Origin: Bacillus sp. FJAT-29937
GTDB lineage: Bacteria > Bacillota > Bacilli > Bacillales > Cytobacillaceae
Assembly: GCF_001509555.1 (NCBI RefSeq)
Contig: NZ_LMAS01000002.1
Location: 62,001-126,000 of the forward strand
DNA length: 64,000 bases
Reading direction: 5' to 3'
Shown here: positions 26,354-34,547 of the stretch, piece by piece
Position numbering within the stretch: the first letter of the stretch is position 1
How the letters are laid out: each line of letters begins with the position of its first letter
Made by a program: the position numbers and the translations under genes
Notes under the pieces: model-generated
The model's database searches: none
What the model was told of the DNA's origin: nothing
The model's input: only the letters and a program-made list of their open reading frames with translations

Positions 26354-26589
26354 CTTTGTCCACCTCCTTTTTCGCGATTATACCACAAAGTAGGCAAAAA
26401 GGCCTTTAGGCTTTTTAATCATTCATAGTTTTAGTCAATCATCCACAACCTATTAAAAAACAACCCTCCAGATCATTTTACCGCGTTAAAACAGCAGTCT
26501 GATGGCATTTACACAACTATAACCTCATGCTATACTCACTGACGGCATTAGCTGCAATATCTGATTTTTACATTAAAAGGAGTTTTCCT

Positions 26590-27456
26590 ATGACAAAAGC
26601 AAAACGTGATTTTTCACAGAACATAATATGGGAAACCATGCAAGAATACCTATCCATACTTATCGGTGCTGCAATTATTGCGATTACGTTTAATGTGTTT
26701 TTGCTGCCGAATCAGGTGGCGTCTGGTGGGGTAAGCGGGATTAGTACGATTTTGGCGGCGGTTGTGGGCTGGGAGCCGGCGTATGTGCAATGGGCGTTTA
26801 ATATACCGCTCTTTATTGCCGGAATTGTGTTCCTTGGAAAGCAGTTTGGGGTGAAAACGCTGGCGGGAACGATTTTTCTGCCGTTTGTCGTTTTTCTGAC
26901 AAAGGGGTTTGAGCCATGGACAAATGATCCGTTATTAGCCTCGCTATTTGGTGGGATTGGCGTGGGGCTTGGGCTGGGTATTGTTTTTAGAGGAAAGGCT
27001 TCAACTGGCGGAACCGATTTGGCTGCGCAAATTATTAATAAATACACGGGCATGACACTTGGGACATGTGTGGCGATTATTGACGGCTTAATTGTGCTGA
27101 CTGCTGCGATTGTGTTTGATATTGAGAGGGGGCTTTACGCACTGCTGGCTCTCTATGTGACAAGTAAGACGATTGATATTGTTCAAATGGGAATGAAGCG
27201 TTCAAAGATGACGTTGATTATTACGGAAAATGAAAATGAAGTTCGTGAAGAAATCCTGAATAAAATTGATAGAGGTGTGACAAAACTAACAGCATATGGC
27301 GGTTATACCGATAATGAACGCCCGGTTCTCATGTGTGTCGTCGATCAGACAGAATTCACAAAGTTGAAACAATTGGTCAAAACCATTGATCCTGCTGCGT
27401 TTGTCGTGGTTTCGGATGCCTCTGAGGTGCTTGGGGAGGGTTTCAAACGGGTATAA
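26590..27456 (+). CDS. YitT family membrane protein (YvjA-like)
   Basis: A 288-residue protein with about five N-terminal membrane segments (DUF161-type, e.g. FLLPNQVASGGVSGISTIL and GLGLGIVFRGKASTGGTDLAAQIINKY) and a cytosolic C-terminal DUF2179 domain (residues about 210-288, ITKLTAYGGYT-like). YitT proteins are conserved in Firmicutes and of unclear function. ATG 26590 follows AAAAGGAG; the in-frame ATG at 26527 has no ribosome site. Position downstream of prfB matches B. subtilis yvjA. Confidence 0.87.
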   Translation: MTKAKRDFSQNIIWETMQEYLSILIGAAIIAITFNVFLLPNQVASGGVSGISTILAAVVGWEPAYVQWAFNIPLFIAGIVFLGKQFGVKTLAGTIFLPFVVFLTKGFEPWTNDPLLASLFGGIGVGLGLGIVFRGKASTGGTDLAAQIINKYTGMTLGTCVAIIDGLIVLTAAIVFDIERGLYALLALYVTSKTIDIVQMGMKRSKMTLIITENENEVREEILNKIDRGVTKLTAYGGYTDNERPVLMCVVDQTEFTKLKQLVKTIDPAAFVVVSDASEVLGEGFKRV

Positions 27457-27507
27457 CATATTGGTATAATATAGCTGTAGTATGTAATTTTACCAGAGGG
27501 GGATATA

Positions 27508-27864
27508 ATGGTGAAAAAGAAGCTTCTTGCATTATTAATGGGTACATCCCTAGTTCTTGCTGCTTGTGGCGGCGGTGGCGGTGACAAAGCTACTGAAAAA
27601 GAGGATACAGGTACCACAAACGGCGGTCAAACAACAACAGCTGGAGATGGCGATGCTCAAAAGCTATACGATCAAAAATGCTCAAGCTGTCATGGTGCAA
27701 ACCTTGAAGGTACTGTAGGTCCTAAGCTTTCTGATGCTGGGTCTCACCTATCCAAAGAAGATATTGAAAAGATCATTGCTAATGGACAAGGTGCAATGCC
27801 AGGAGGCCTTCTTAAAGGCGATGAAGCAACACAAGTTGCTGATTGGTTAGCTGCTAAGAAGTAA
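27508..27864 (+). CDS. cccB: Cytochrome c551 lipoprotein CccB
   Basis: A small membrane-anchored cytochrome c in the electron transport chain. The 118-residue precursor has a lipoprotein signal with lipobox LAAC (Cys20), a Gly/Thr-rich linker, the haem site CSSCH (Cys58, Cys61, His62) and Met97 in GAMPGG as likely axial ligand. Start ATG 27508 follows AGAGGGGG. Its place before ftsE matches B. subtilis. Confidence 0.95.
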   Translation: MVKKKLLALLMGTSLVLAACGGGGGDKATEKEDTGTTNGGQTTTAGDGDAQKLYDQKCSSCHGANLEGTVGPKLSDAGSHLSKEDIEKIIANGQGAMPGGLLKGDEATQVADWLAAKK

Positions 27865-27878
27865 TAGCTACGAGAGAA

Positions 27879-27912
27879 AACGTTCTGTTTTGTAGACAGA
27901 GCGTTTTTTTTA
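27879..27912 (+). terminator. Terminator of cccB
   Basis: AACGTTCTGT/ACAGAGCGTT stem with one wobble, 7-nt loop and eight T residues. Confidence 0.85.
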
Positions 27913-28121
27913 TTTCCCTTCAAGCCCCATTTTACAGAGTGAAAAGAAAATGTAATAATTTTTCAAGGTAATTAGACAACCGATGATGTTATAATGGGAA
28001 AGTGTAAATGAAAAAGGTGTCTTGTTTTACGTTTTTTTGCTGTCGAATTTTAACGAATGCTGTTTGATTAAGGCCGAGCGGTCACTCAATCGAAACTTTA
28101 AGAAAATATTAGGTGATGTAA

Positions 28122-28808
28122 ATGATAGAAATGCATGATGTATTTAAAAAGTACCCAAATGGAGTAGTTGCTGCAAATGGGATTGATGTGCATATCAAGC
28201 CGGGAGAGTTTGTGTATGTCGTAGGCCCGAGCGGTGCGGGGAAATCAACTTTTATCAAAATGATGTATAGAGAAGAGAAGCCGACGAGCGGAACGATTAC
28301 AATAAATGGCGTAAACCTTGGGAAGTTAAAGGCGAATAAGGTCCCTCTTCTTCGTCGTAATATTGGCGTAGTCTTCCAGGACTTTAAACTGCTGCCGACA
28401 CTATCTGTTTATGAGAATGTTGCTTTTGCGCTAGAAGTGACAGAGGAACAGCCTAAATATATTAAGAAACAGGTTATGGAAACGCTGGAGCTTGTGAATT
28501 TAAAGCATAAAGCCCGTATGCTGCCAACTGAATTGTCTGGTGGGGAGCAGCAGCGTGTGTCGATTGCGCGTTCCATCGTCAATTCTCCGAAGGTTGTCAT
28601 CGCAGACGAGCCAACGGGAAACCTTGACCCTGACACATCATGGGAAATTATGAACATCTTTGACGAAATTAACACGAGGGGCACGACTGTCGTGATGGCT
28701 ACACATAATAAGGAAATCGTAAATACGATTAAGCACCGTGTTATCGCCATTGAGGGCGGAAAGATTGTTCGTGACCAGCAGAGAGGTGATTATGGCTATG
28801 AAAGCTAG
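28122..28808 (+). CDS. ftsE: Cell division ATP-binding protein FtsE
   Basis: ABC-type ATPase that with FtsX signals to cell-wall hydrolases (CwlO in B. subtilis). The 228-residue protein has Walker A GPSGAGKST, Q-loop VFQDFKLLPTLSV, signature LSGGEQQR, Walker B VVIADEPTGNLD and the H-loop MATHN. ATG 28122 follows AGGTGATG. It overlaps ftsX, so the two are translationally coupled. The 209-bp gap upstream carries no clear feature beyond an AT-rich promoter region. Confidence 0.97.
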   Translation: MIEMHDVFKKYPNGVVAANGIDVHIKPGEFVYVVGPSGAGKSTFIKMMYREEKPTSGTITINGVNLGKLKANKVPLLRRNIGVVFQDFKLLPTLSVYENVAFALEVTEEQPKYIKKQVMETLELVNLKHKARMLPTELSGGEQQRVSIARSIVNSPKVVIADEPTGNLDPDTSWEIMNIFDEINTRGTTVVMATHNKEIVNTIKHRVIAIEGGKIVRDQQRGDYGYES

Positions 28809-29691
28809 AACAATGCGCCGTCACCTAAGAGAGAGCTTGAAGAGTCTTGCGAGAAACGGTTGGATGACTTTTGCGTCTGCGAGTGCTGTAACGGTAACAC
28901 TTATTTTGGTCGGAGTTTTCTTCGTCATTATGATGAATTTGAATAAAGTGGCAACCGATTTAGAGGAGCAAGTGGAAATCCGCGTCCATATCGATGTGGC
29001 TGCCAATGAACAGGACCAGAAGATATTAGGGGAAAAAATTGAAAAAATTTCAGAGGTAAAATCCGTTGTTTTTTCTCCGAAAGATAAAGAGCTTAATAAT
29101 CTGATTGAAAGCTTCGGAGAAGAAGGGGAAGCCTACAAGCTGTTTGAACAGGACAATCCGTTAAATGATGTCTTCGTTGTCAAAACGACGAAACCTTCTG
29201 ATACGATGATGGTTGCGAAAAAAATTGAAAAAATGGAATACGCGGCAAAGGTTAAATATGGCCAAGGGAAGATTGAAAAGCTCTTCTCCTTTATTAAGAA
29301 CAGCCGAAATGTCGGGATCGTTCTGATCGTAGGCTTGTTGTTTACGGCCATGTTCCTCATTTCCAATACAATCAAAATTACCATTGTCGCTAGAAGAAGA
29401 GAAATTGAGATTATGAGATTAGTAGGGGCCACCAATGCCTTTATCAGATGGCCATTCTTCTTGGAGGGCTTGTGGCTAGGTATCATTGGAGCCATTCTGC
29501 CAATCATTCTCGTTACGTTCTCGTACTATTATCTATATGATTTCCTTGCACCGAAGCTGAAAGGGAATTTTATCGAGATTCTCGCTTTTAACCCGTTTGT
29601 CTATCAAATTTCCGGGTTGCTTCTCCTCATGGGCGCATTGATTGGCATTTGGGGCAGTATGATGTCTGTTAGAAAGTTTTTAAAAGTATAG
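28798..29691 (+). CDS. ftsX: Cell division ABC transporter permease-like protein FtsX
   Basis: The 297-residue protein has the FtsX layout: cytosolic MRRHLRESLKSLARNGWMTFAS, first membrane helix, an extracellular domain (about 60-165), then three helices, with ETVAIRRREIEIMRLVGAT-like coupling region (ARRREIEIMRLVGATN). ATG 28798 is favoured (AGAGGTGAT 8-9 nt upstream) over ATG 28792. Overlaps ftsE by 11 nt. Confidence 0.95.
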   Translation: MKARTMRRHLRESLKSLARNGWMTFASASAVTVTLILVGVFFVIMMNLNKVATDLEEQVEIRVHIDVAANEQDQKILGEKIEKISEVKSVVFSPKDKELNNLIESFGEEGEAYKLFEQDNPLNDVFVVKTTKPSDTMMVAKKIEKMEYAAKVKYGQGKIEKLFSFIKNSRNVGIVLIVGLLFTAMFLISNTIKITIVARRREIEIMRLVGATNAFIRWPFFLEGLWLGIIGAILPIILVTFSYYYLYDFLAPKLKGNFIEILAFNPFVYQISGLLLLMGALIGIWGSMMSVRKFLKV

Positions 29692-29698
29692 GAATTTA

Positions 29699-29731
29699 CG
29701 AAGGAAGGGGCCATTGGCTTCTTCCTTTTTG
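29699..29731 (+). terminator. Terminator of ftsEX
   Basis: AAGGAAG/CTTCCTT outer stem with an inner GCC/GGC and T run. Confidence 0.75.
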
Positions 29732-29908
29732 CGTTAAACCCCGCCTCTCATAAAACTCTCATAACCCGTCCACTTTCGTCATATATTGAATTATTAAGGC
29801 ATCCCTAACTATTTAAGAAGGCTTCATTATTTTTGGAAAAAAAAAGCAAAGGCATTCGCCTTCCCGAAATTTTCACCAGGGTGTGTAGCGAATAGAAAGG
29901 AAGATGGG

Positions 29909-31360
29909 ATGAATAGAAAATGGATGGCGTTATTTTTGACTGGTTCACTTCTGACGGGGGCTGGCGGGACATATGCGGGCATGAAGTGGTTGAGCCAAGG
30001 TACCGTGCTAGAGAGAATTGAACCTTCTCAAATGGAAGAGGGAAATTTCCCATCAGCAACTGGAAAAAGTGATTTAACAAAGGTAGAGCAGGCATATAGT
30101 CTTATTCTTAATAGCTATGTTGAAAAGGTTGGAGAGCAGCAGCTAGTTGAAGGAGCGATTCAAGGCATGCTTGCGACCCTTGCAGATCCGTATTCCATCT
30201 ATATGGACAAGGAAACAGTCAAACAATTCAATGAGACGCTTGAATCCTCCTTTGAAGGAATAGGTGCAGAAGTAGGCATGGAGGATGGAAAAATTATTAT
30301 TATTTCCCCTTTTAAAGAATCTCCTGCAGAAAAGGCAGGATTAAAGCCGCATGATCAGATATTGAAAGTGGATGGGGAAAGCTTAAAAGGATTGGATCTT
30401 TTCCAGGCAACCTCCAAAATCCGCGGTAAAAAAGGAACGAAGGTGAAGCTGGAAATTGCGCGCAATGGATTAAAGGAGTCGCTTATTGTTGAGGTGAAGC
30501 GTGACGAAATCCCGCAAATTACGGTGTTTCCAGAAATGAAAAAGCAAAATGGGAAAAAAGTCGGCTATATCGAAATAACATCCTTTTCAACTGATACAGC
30601 TCCAGAATTTGAAAAAAGCCTTAAGTCATTAGAGGAAAAAGGGATGGAAGGCTTAGTCATAGATGTGCGCGGGAATCCTGGTGGGCTCCTAATATCAGTA
30701 GAGAAAATTTTGAAAGAGCTCGTCACAGATGAAAAGCCTTATATTCAAATAGAAAAGCGCGAAGGTGAAAAGAAAAGATATTATTCCAGCTTAAAGAAGA
30801 AAAAGGAATACCCGATTGCCGTGCTAATTGATAAAGGCAGTGCGTCAGCTTCAGAAATTCTGGCGGGTGCCCTAAAAGAAGCGGAAGGATATGCGCTCGT
30901 CGGAGAGAATACATTTGGCAAAGGGACTGTTCAGCAGCCGGTACCGATGGGGGATGGCAGCAATATTAAATTAACTTTATATAAATGGCTGACGCCAGAT
31001 GGAAATTGGATTCATAATGAAGGGATCAAACCGACTTTGGAAGTAAAGCAGCCGAAGATTTTTTATACACATCCGATTCAAATTAGTAAAGCTCTTGAGA
31101 AAGATATGAACAATGAGCAAGTGAAAAACGCACAGGAAATGCTCGAGGGCTTAGGCTATGGGCCAGGTCGCAACGATGGATATTTCAGTGAATCTACAGA
31201 AACGGCCGTACGTGCTTTCCAGAAGCAGCACGATCTAAAACCAACCGGAGCCATCGATAAAAAGACAGCCTCCGCACTCGAACAAGCGGTTATTGCCGAA
31301 ATGAAAAAAGAAGAGAACGACATGCAGCTGCAAATGGCGTTGCGGCTTGTGGCTAGATAA
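29909..31360 (+). CDS. ctpB: Carboxy-terminal processing protease CtpB (S41)
   Basis: Secreted PDZ-protease; in B. subtilis CtpB cleaves SpoIVFA to trigger sigma-K activation during sporulation. The 483-residue protein has an N-terminal membrane anchor/signal (MALFLTGSLLTGAGGTYAG), PDZ domain (about 95-180), S41 core with Ser313 in KGSASASE and Lys338 in TFGKGTVQ as the catalytic dyad, and a C-terminal peptidoglycan-binding domain (about 400-465, GYGPGRNDGYFSESTETAV). B. subtilis CtpB has 480 residues. ATG 29909 follows AAAGGAAGATG. Confidence 0.95.
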   Translation: MNRKWMALFLTGSLLTGAGGTYAGMKWLSQGTVLERIEPSQMEEGNFPSATGKSDLTKVEQAYSLILNSYVEKVGEQQLVEGAIQGMLATLADPYSIYMDKETVKQFNETLESSFEGIGAEVGMEDGKIIIISPFKESPAEKAGLKPHDQILKVDGESLKGLDLFQATSKIRGKKGTKVKLEIARNGLKESLIVEVKRDEIPQITVFPEMKKQNGKKVGYIEITSFSTDTAPEFEKSLKSLEEKGMEGLVIDVRGNPGGLLISVEKILKELVTDEKPYIQIEKREGEKKRYYSSLKKKKEYPIAVLIDKGSASASEILAGALKEAEGYALVGENTFGKGTVQQPVPMGDGSNIKLTLYKWLTPDGNWIHNEGIKPTLEVKQPKIFYTHPIQISKALEKDMNNEQVKNAQEMLEGLGYGPGRNDGYFSESTETAVRAFQKQHDLKPTGAIDKKTASALEQAVIAEMKKEENDMQLQMALRLVAR

Positions 31361-31404
31361 TAAGTGAAGTTTTGAAGTGTGAAAAACGGATTAAATAACT
31401 TACA

Positions 31405-31440
31405 AAGAAGCATGGTGAATTCGCCATGCTTCTTATATTT
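31405..31440 (+). terminator. Terminator after ctpB
   Basis: AAGAAGCATGG/CCATGCTTCTT 11-bp perfect stem, 8-nt loop; T run weak (ATATTTC). Confidence 0.7.
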
Positions 31441-31456
31441 CTTTGTAGGTATAAAA

Positions 31457-31652
31457 TTATAAGCGGAGAATTTCCGTCTAATGTATATAGTGGATGCATA
31501 AGAGGCAGATATAAGCGGAGCAATTCCGGTTAACTGCTCTAAAAAGGCAAAAATCAATCGATTTGGATAAGATAACCGGAAAAACTTCCTTTATTTTTAA
31601 GGAAATAGGGGTATTTCTCAATTTAAGCGGAATTTCTCCGTTTATTTTTCAA
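31457..31652. repeat. Spaced AAGCGGA...TCCG repeats (52-bp spacing)
   Basis: ATAAGCGGA-GAATT-TCCG at 31459, ATAAGCGGA-GCAAT-TCCG at 31511, a weaker ATAACCGGAAAAACTTCC at 31572 and TTAAGCGGA-ATTTC-TCCG at 31623. The first two are exactly 52 bp apart; later spacings are about 61 and 51. Each copy has a short CGGA/TCCG inverted repeat. The whole gap 31441-31896 otherwise shows only AT-rich sequence. Confidence 0.7.
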
Positions 31653-31896
31653 ACAGAGTAAAATCACAAACGGTATTTATATGAAAAATTAAAATGACCA
31701 ATAAGAATCCCTTTTCAAAAATATAGCAATAGGCTTTAAGAGGACATTTTGATAGAATATAGAGTAATAGGTTAATTTAGCAATTTTTTTTAACTAATAG
31801 GTTCATTTCATTCCTATATTACGGTTGAGATGCATTCACAAATGATTATTTTACATACTTGCTCAAGTATTTTTCTAATAAAGGTAGGTGGCTAAG

Positions 31897-33090
31897 TTGG
31901 CTCTGGAATGGCTTTTTGAAATATTGAAGGGGATGGGTAAGCTTTTTCTTCACCCTGTTTTCTATTTTCTTTTCTTTATGGCTGCGGTATTGGGCGTTTC
32001 TCGGGTGAAGCGGGAGAGAAGGAATTTCCATGTTCGCGCGGAGAATGCCTATTTTGAGCTGAGGCAGCTGCTCCCGTTGGGCATTTTAGCGGGACTGGGG
32101 CTGTCACTCGTTTCGATTGTGGCAGGACTTGTCATTCCAATGGAAACAATCCTATATACGGCGATCCTAACGATCGTTTGGAGCATTACGACAAGAATTC
32201 GCTGGATGTCGCCGGCCTATACGCTTGGCTTTGCTTTTTTTGTGACTATATTTGCGGCAGAACTCCCGTGGAAGCTGCCGGGGTTTTTAACTTCTATTAC
32301 GGATTCGGAACAGACGATTTTTCCATCAATTGCTGCCCTTCTTGCACTTCTTCTAATCGGGGAAGGCATCCTTATTTCCCGGAATGGCAGAAAGGGGTCG
32401 TCTCCTAAGCTAATCAATAGCAAACGCGGTCAGAGGGTTGGCGTTCATGAGGTGAAGCGGCTCTGGATGCTGCCTATGTTTCTTCTCGTTCCGGGAGAGG
32501 TGCTGCAGACCCCTTTTGAATGGTGGCCAGTCTTTACGTTCGGCGGCAGCACGTATTCCCTTATTCTTGTACCGTTTGCTATTGGCTTTTTCCAGCAGAT
32601 TCAGGGCAAGCTGCCAGCTGAAGCTGTGAAGTCAGTCGGTGGAAGGGTAATCGCTCTTGGCATATTTATTGCGCTTGCATCCATTTCAGGCTACTGGTAT
32701 CCGCTTGCTTCCATTGCGGTGGTGGCGCTTGCGATTATTGGACGTGAAATGATTACGTTAAGACAGAGAATAGCGGAGGAGAATCTCCCGTTCTATTTTT
32801 CAAAAAGAAATCAAGGGGTTCTTGTCCTTGGGATTATCCCTGGATCTCCAGCGAATAATATGGCTTTACAGGTGGGAGAGCTCATTACGAAGGTAAACGG
32901 CCTCGCTGTCCATGACAGAAACAGCTTCTATCAGGCACTTTTGAAAAACCGCGCCCATTGTAAGCTGGAGGTGCTCGATGTGAATGGTCAAATCCGCTTT
33001 GCGCAAAGGGCCTTATATGAAGGGGACCACCATGAGCTTGGGATTTTCTTTGTGCAGGATGAGAAGAAAAAGGGCAGTGAGGCGGTATAA
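31897..33090 (+). CDS. minJ: MinJ, cell-division topological factor
   Basis: Polytopic membrane protein that links MinCD to DivIVA at poles and septa. About 397 residues: six to seven membrane helices (residues about 10-290) followed by a C-terminal PDZ domain (RNQGVLVLGIIPGSPANNM, GELITKVNGLAVHDRNSFY). TTG 31897 after GGTAGGTGG gives MALEWLFEILKGM, aligning with the N-terminus of B. subtilis MinJ as I recall it; GTG 31888 is the alternative. Position after ctpB matches B. subtilis. Confidence 0.9.
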   Translation: MALEWLFEILKGMGKLFLHPVFYFLFFMAAVLGVSRVKRERRNFHVRAENAYFELRQLLPLGILAGLGLSLVSIVAGLVIPMETILYTAILTIVWSITTRIRWMSPAYTLGFAFFVTIFAAELPWKLPGFLTSITDSEQTIFPSIAALLALLLIGEGILISRNGRKGSSPKLINSKRGQRVGVHEVKRLWMLPMFLLVPGEVLQTPFEWWPVFTFGGSTYSLILVPFAIGFFQQIQGKLPAEAVKSVGGRVIALGIFIALASISGYWYPLASIAVVALAIIGREMITLRQRIAEENLPFYFSKRNQGVLVLGIIPGSPANNMALQVGELITKVNGLAVHDRNSFYQALLKNRAHCKLEVLDVNGQIRFAQRALYEGDHHELGIFFVQDEKKKGSEAV

Positions 33091-33102
33091 TTACTGTGAT
33101 TT

Positions 33103-33163
33103 TTTCATGAATCTGAGATTCATTTCATGATTCATGAGGTTTTTTTCATAATTTGTGAGAATT
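33103..33163. repeat. Three TTTCATRAWTY-GTGAGR repeats at 20-21 bp spacing
   Basis: TTTCATGAATCTGAGA (33103), TTTCATGATTCATGAGG (33123) and TTTCATAATTTGTGAGAA (33144) run head to tail at 20 and 21 bp. The third is the reverse complement, with one change, of the motif TTCTCACGAATTATGAAA found after arsC at 38569. Confidence 0.75.
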
Positions 33164-33206
33164 CTCCATGCTAATCTTTATTATAAATATCTAATAATTC
33201 ATAAGA

Positions 33207-33257
33207 AGAGAATCCATTTTTTATCACGCTTTTTTCAAAATGGATTTTCTTTTTTTC
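33207..33257 (+). terminator. Terminator of minJ
   Basis: AGAGAATCCATTTT pairs with AAAATGGATTTTCT (about 14 bp, one wobble), 16-nt loop, then T run. Confidence 0.75.
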
Positions 33258-33372
33258 TACTAACAACACTTGGCAACTATTGATCAACCTTTTTTCAAAG
33301 TTACATATGGCTTGAGTAAATATTATATATTTGTTAAAGGCAATATTGATAATTGTTGTTAGGGGTGACAAA

Positions 33373-33876
33373 ATGTTAGCTGTAATACGTGAAGGAAATT
33401 TAAATGATATTGATACCATTTTAAATATCTATAATCAAGGCATTGAAGACAAAATTGCAACTTTAGAAACTGAAACAAAAGATTTACAATACATGAAAGA
33501 ATGGTTTGAGCAGCATAGAGGGCGGTACAAAGTTATAGTTGCTGAACAAAATGGACAAATATTAGGATGGTCTTCTTTAAATCAATATAATAACCGTGGT
33601 ACTTATGCTGGAGTAGCAGATTTATCTGTATATATTGCTAGGGAGTACAGAGGGAAGGGCATAGGAAGTTTGTTGCTAGCAGCTATCGAAAATCAAGCCA
33701 TAGAAAATGATTTTCATAAAATAGTTCTTTTTACATTTCCATTCAATCAGCTTGGTCAGGGTTTATATCGAAAGAAAGGATATCGTGAGGTTGGTACTTT
33801 TAAGAATCAGGGTATTTTGGATGGAAAATATGTTAACGTTATGGCAATGGAGAAGCTACTCGTACAAGCTAAGTAA
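33373..33876 (+). CDS. GNAT acetyltransferase, ArsN1-like (arsinothricin resistance)
   Basis: A 167-residue GNAT of the phosphinothricin-acetyltransferase type: IREGNLNDIDTILNIYNQGI, acetyl-CoA loop REYRGKGIGSLLLAAIE (Q/RxxGxG/A), and LYRKKGYREVGTF. ArsN1 enzymes acetylate the arsenic antibiotic arsinothricin and are often in ars clusters; six genes related to arsenic follow, which supports that reading over plain PAT. ATG 33373 follows AGGGGTGA; the in-frame ATG at 33331 lacks a site. Confidence 0.7.
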   Translation: MLAVIREGNLNDIDTILNIYNQGIEDKIATLETETKDLQYMKEWFEQHRGRYKVIVAEQNGQILGWSSLNQYNNRGTYAGVADLSVYIAREYRGKGIGSLLLAAIENQAIENDFHKIVLFTFPFNQLGQGLYRKKGYREVGTFKNQGILDGKYVNVMAMEKLLVQAK

Positions 33877-33994
33877 AGGTAGCTTTGTACTGTGGCAGGC
33901 AATTATAGTTTGAATTTTAAAATGGAATTTTTGCTTTACGGTCAGGAAATATATTAAATTCCCACTCAGCATAGAAATAATAAAAAATAAATAG

Positions 33995-34007
33995 TTGCAT
34001 TTTGCAA
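33995..34007. promoter_or_regulatory. Operator 1 of the MarR regulator
   Basis: TTGCA-TTT-TGCAA, preceded by AAATAAATAG and followed by ATT-ATTTTATA. The same block occurs before the flavoprotein gene (34511). It lies 36 bp before the MarR start. Confidence 0.6.
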
Positions 34008-34042
34008 ATTATTTTATATAAAAAGTGTAAGAGGTGAAGAAA

Positions 34043-34492
34043 ATGGAAAATCCACGTGAGTTATTTCAAGTCATGACACGACGGTTTGGCCTTTTAAATA
34101 AAAATTGCTGTAGTGTTGGAGGTTGTGATATTTCCCTCATTCAAAGTCATATTCTTTATGAGATTGACAATCAACACGAACCATCGATGCAACAAATAGC
34201 AGATACATTGGGTACAGACATCACAACTTTTAGTCGTCAAGTGCAATCATTAGTTAAACTGAATTTGGTAAAAAAAACCCCACACAGCGATGATAAAAGA
34301 GTCTATATTTTATCTCTTACAGTTGAAGGGAAATATGTAGCGACAACAATTGATCAGCAAATGAATGAATACTTGAACGATGTTTTTTCTAATATGAATG
34401 AATTTGAGAAAGAAACGGTTATTAGATCCATTAAGCTATTAAATGAGGCAATGGCAAAAACAAGCCATTGTTGCACAATTTCTTTGAGGTGA
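34043..34492 (+). CDS. Cys-rich MarR family regulator in ars cluster
   Basis: A 149-residue winged-helix repressor: MQQIADTLGTDITTFSRQVQSLVKLNLVKKTPHSDDKRVYILSLT is the recognition helix and wing. Unusual are Cys22-Cys23-xxxx-Cys28 near the N-terminus and Cys143-Cys144 at the C-terminus, which could form an As(III)/thiol sensor (inference). ATG 34043 follows GAGGTGA. Matching operators lie before its own gene and before the next one, suggesting autoregulation and control of the flavoprotein. Confidence 0.75.
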   Translation: MENPRELFQVMTRRFGLLNKNCCSVGGCDISLIQSHILYEIDNQHEPSMQQIADTLGTDITTFSRQVQSLVKLNLVKKTPHSDDKRVYILSLTVEGKYVATTIDQQMNEYLNDVFSNMNEFEKETVIRSIKLLNEAMAKTSHCCTISLR

Positions 34493-34510
34493 AATCCTCA
34501 AAATAAATAG

Positions 34511-34523
34511 TTGCAAGTTGCAA
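34511..34523. promoter_or_regulatory. Operator 2 of the MarR regulator
   Basis: TTGCA-AGT-TGCAA in the same context AAATAAATAG...TAATTATA as operator 1, 25 bp before the flavoprotein start. Confidence 0.6.
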
Positions 34524-34547
34524 GTAATTATAAAAGGAGAGATAAAT

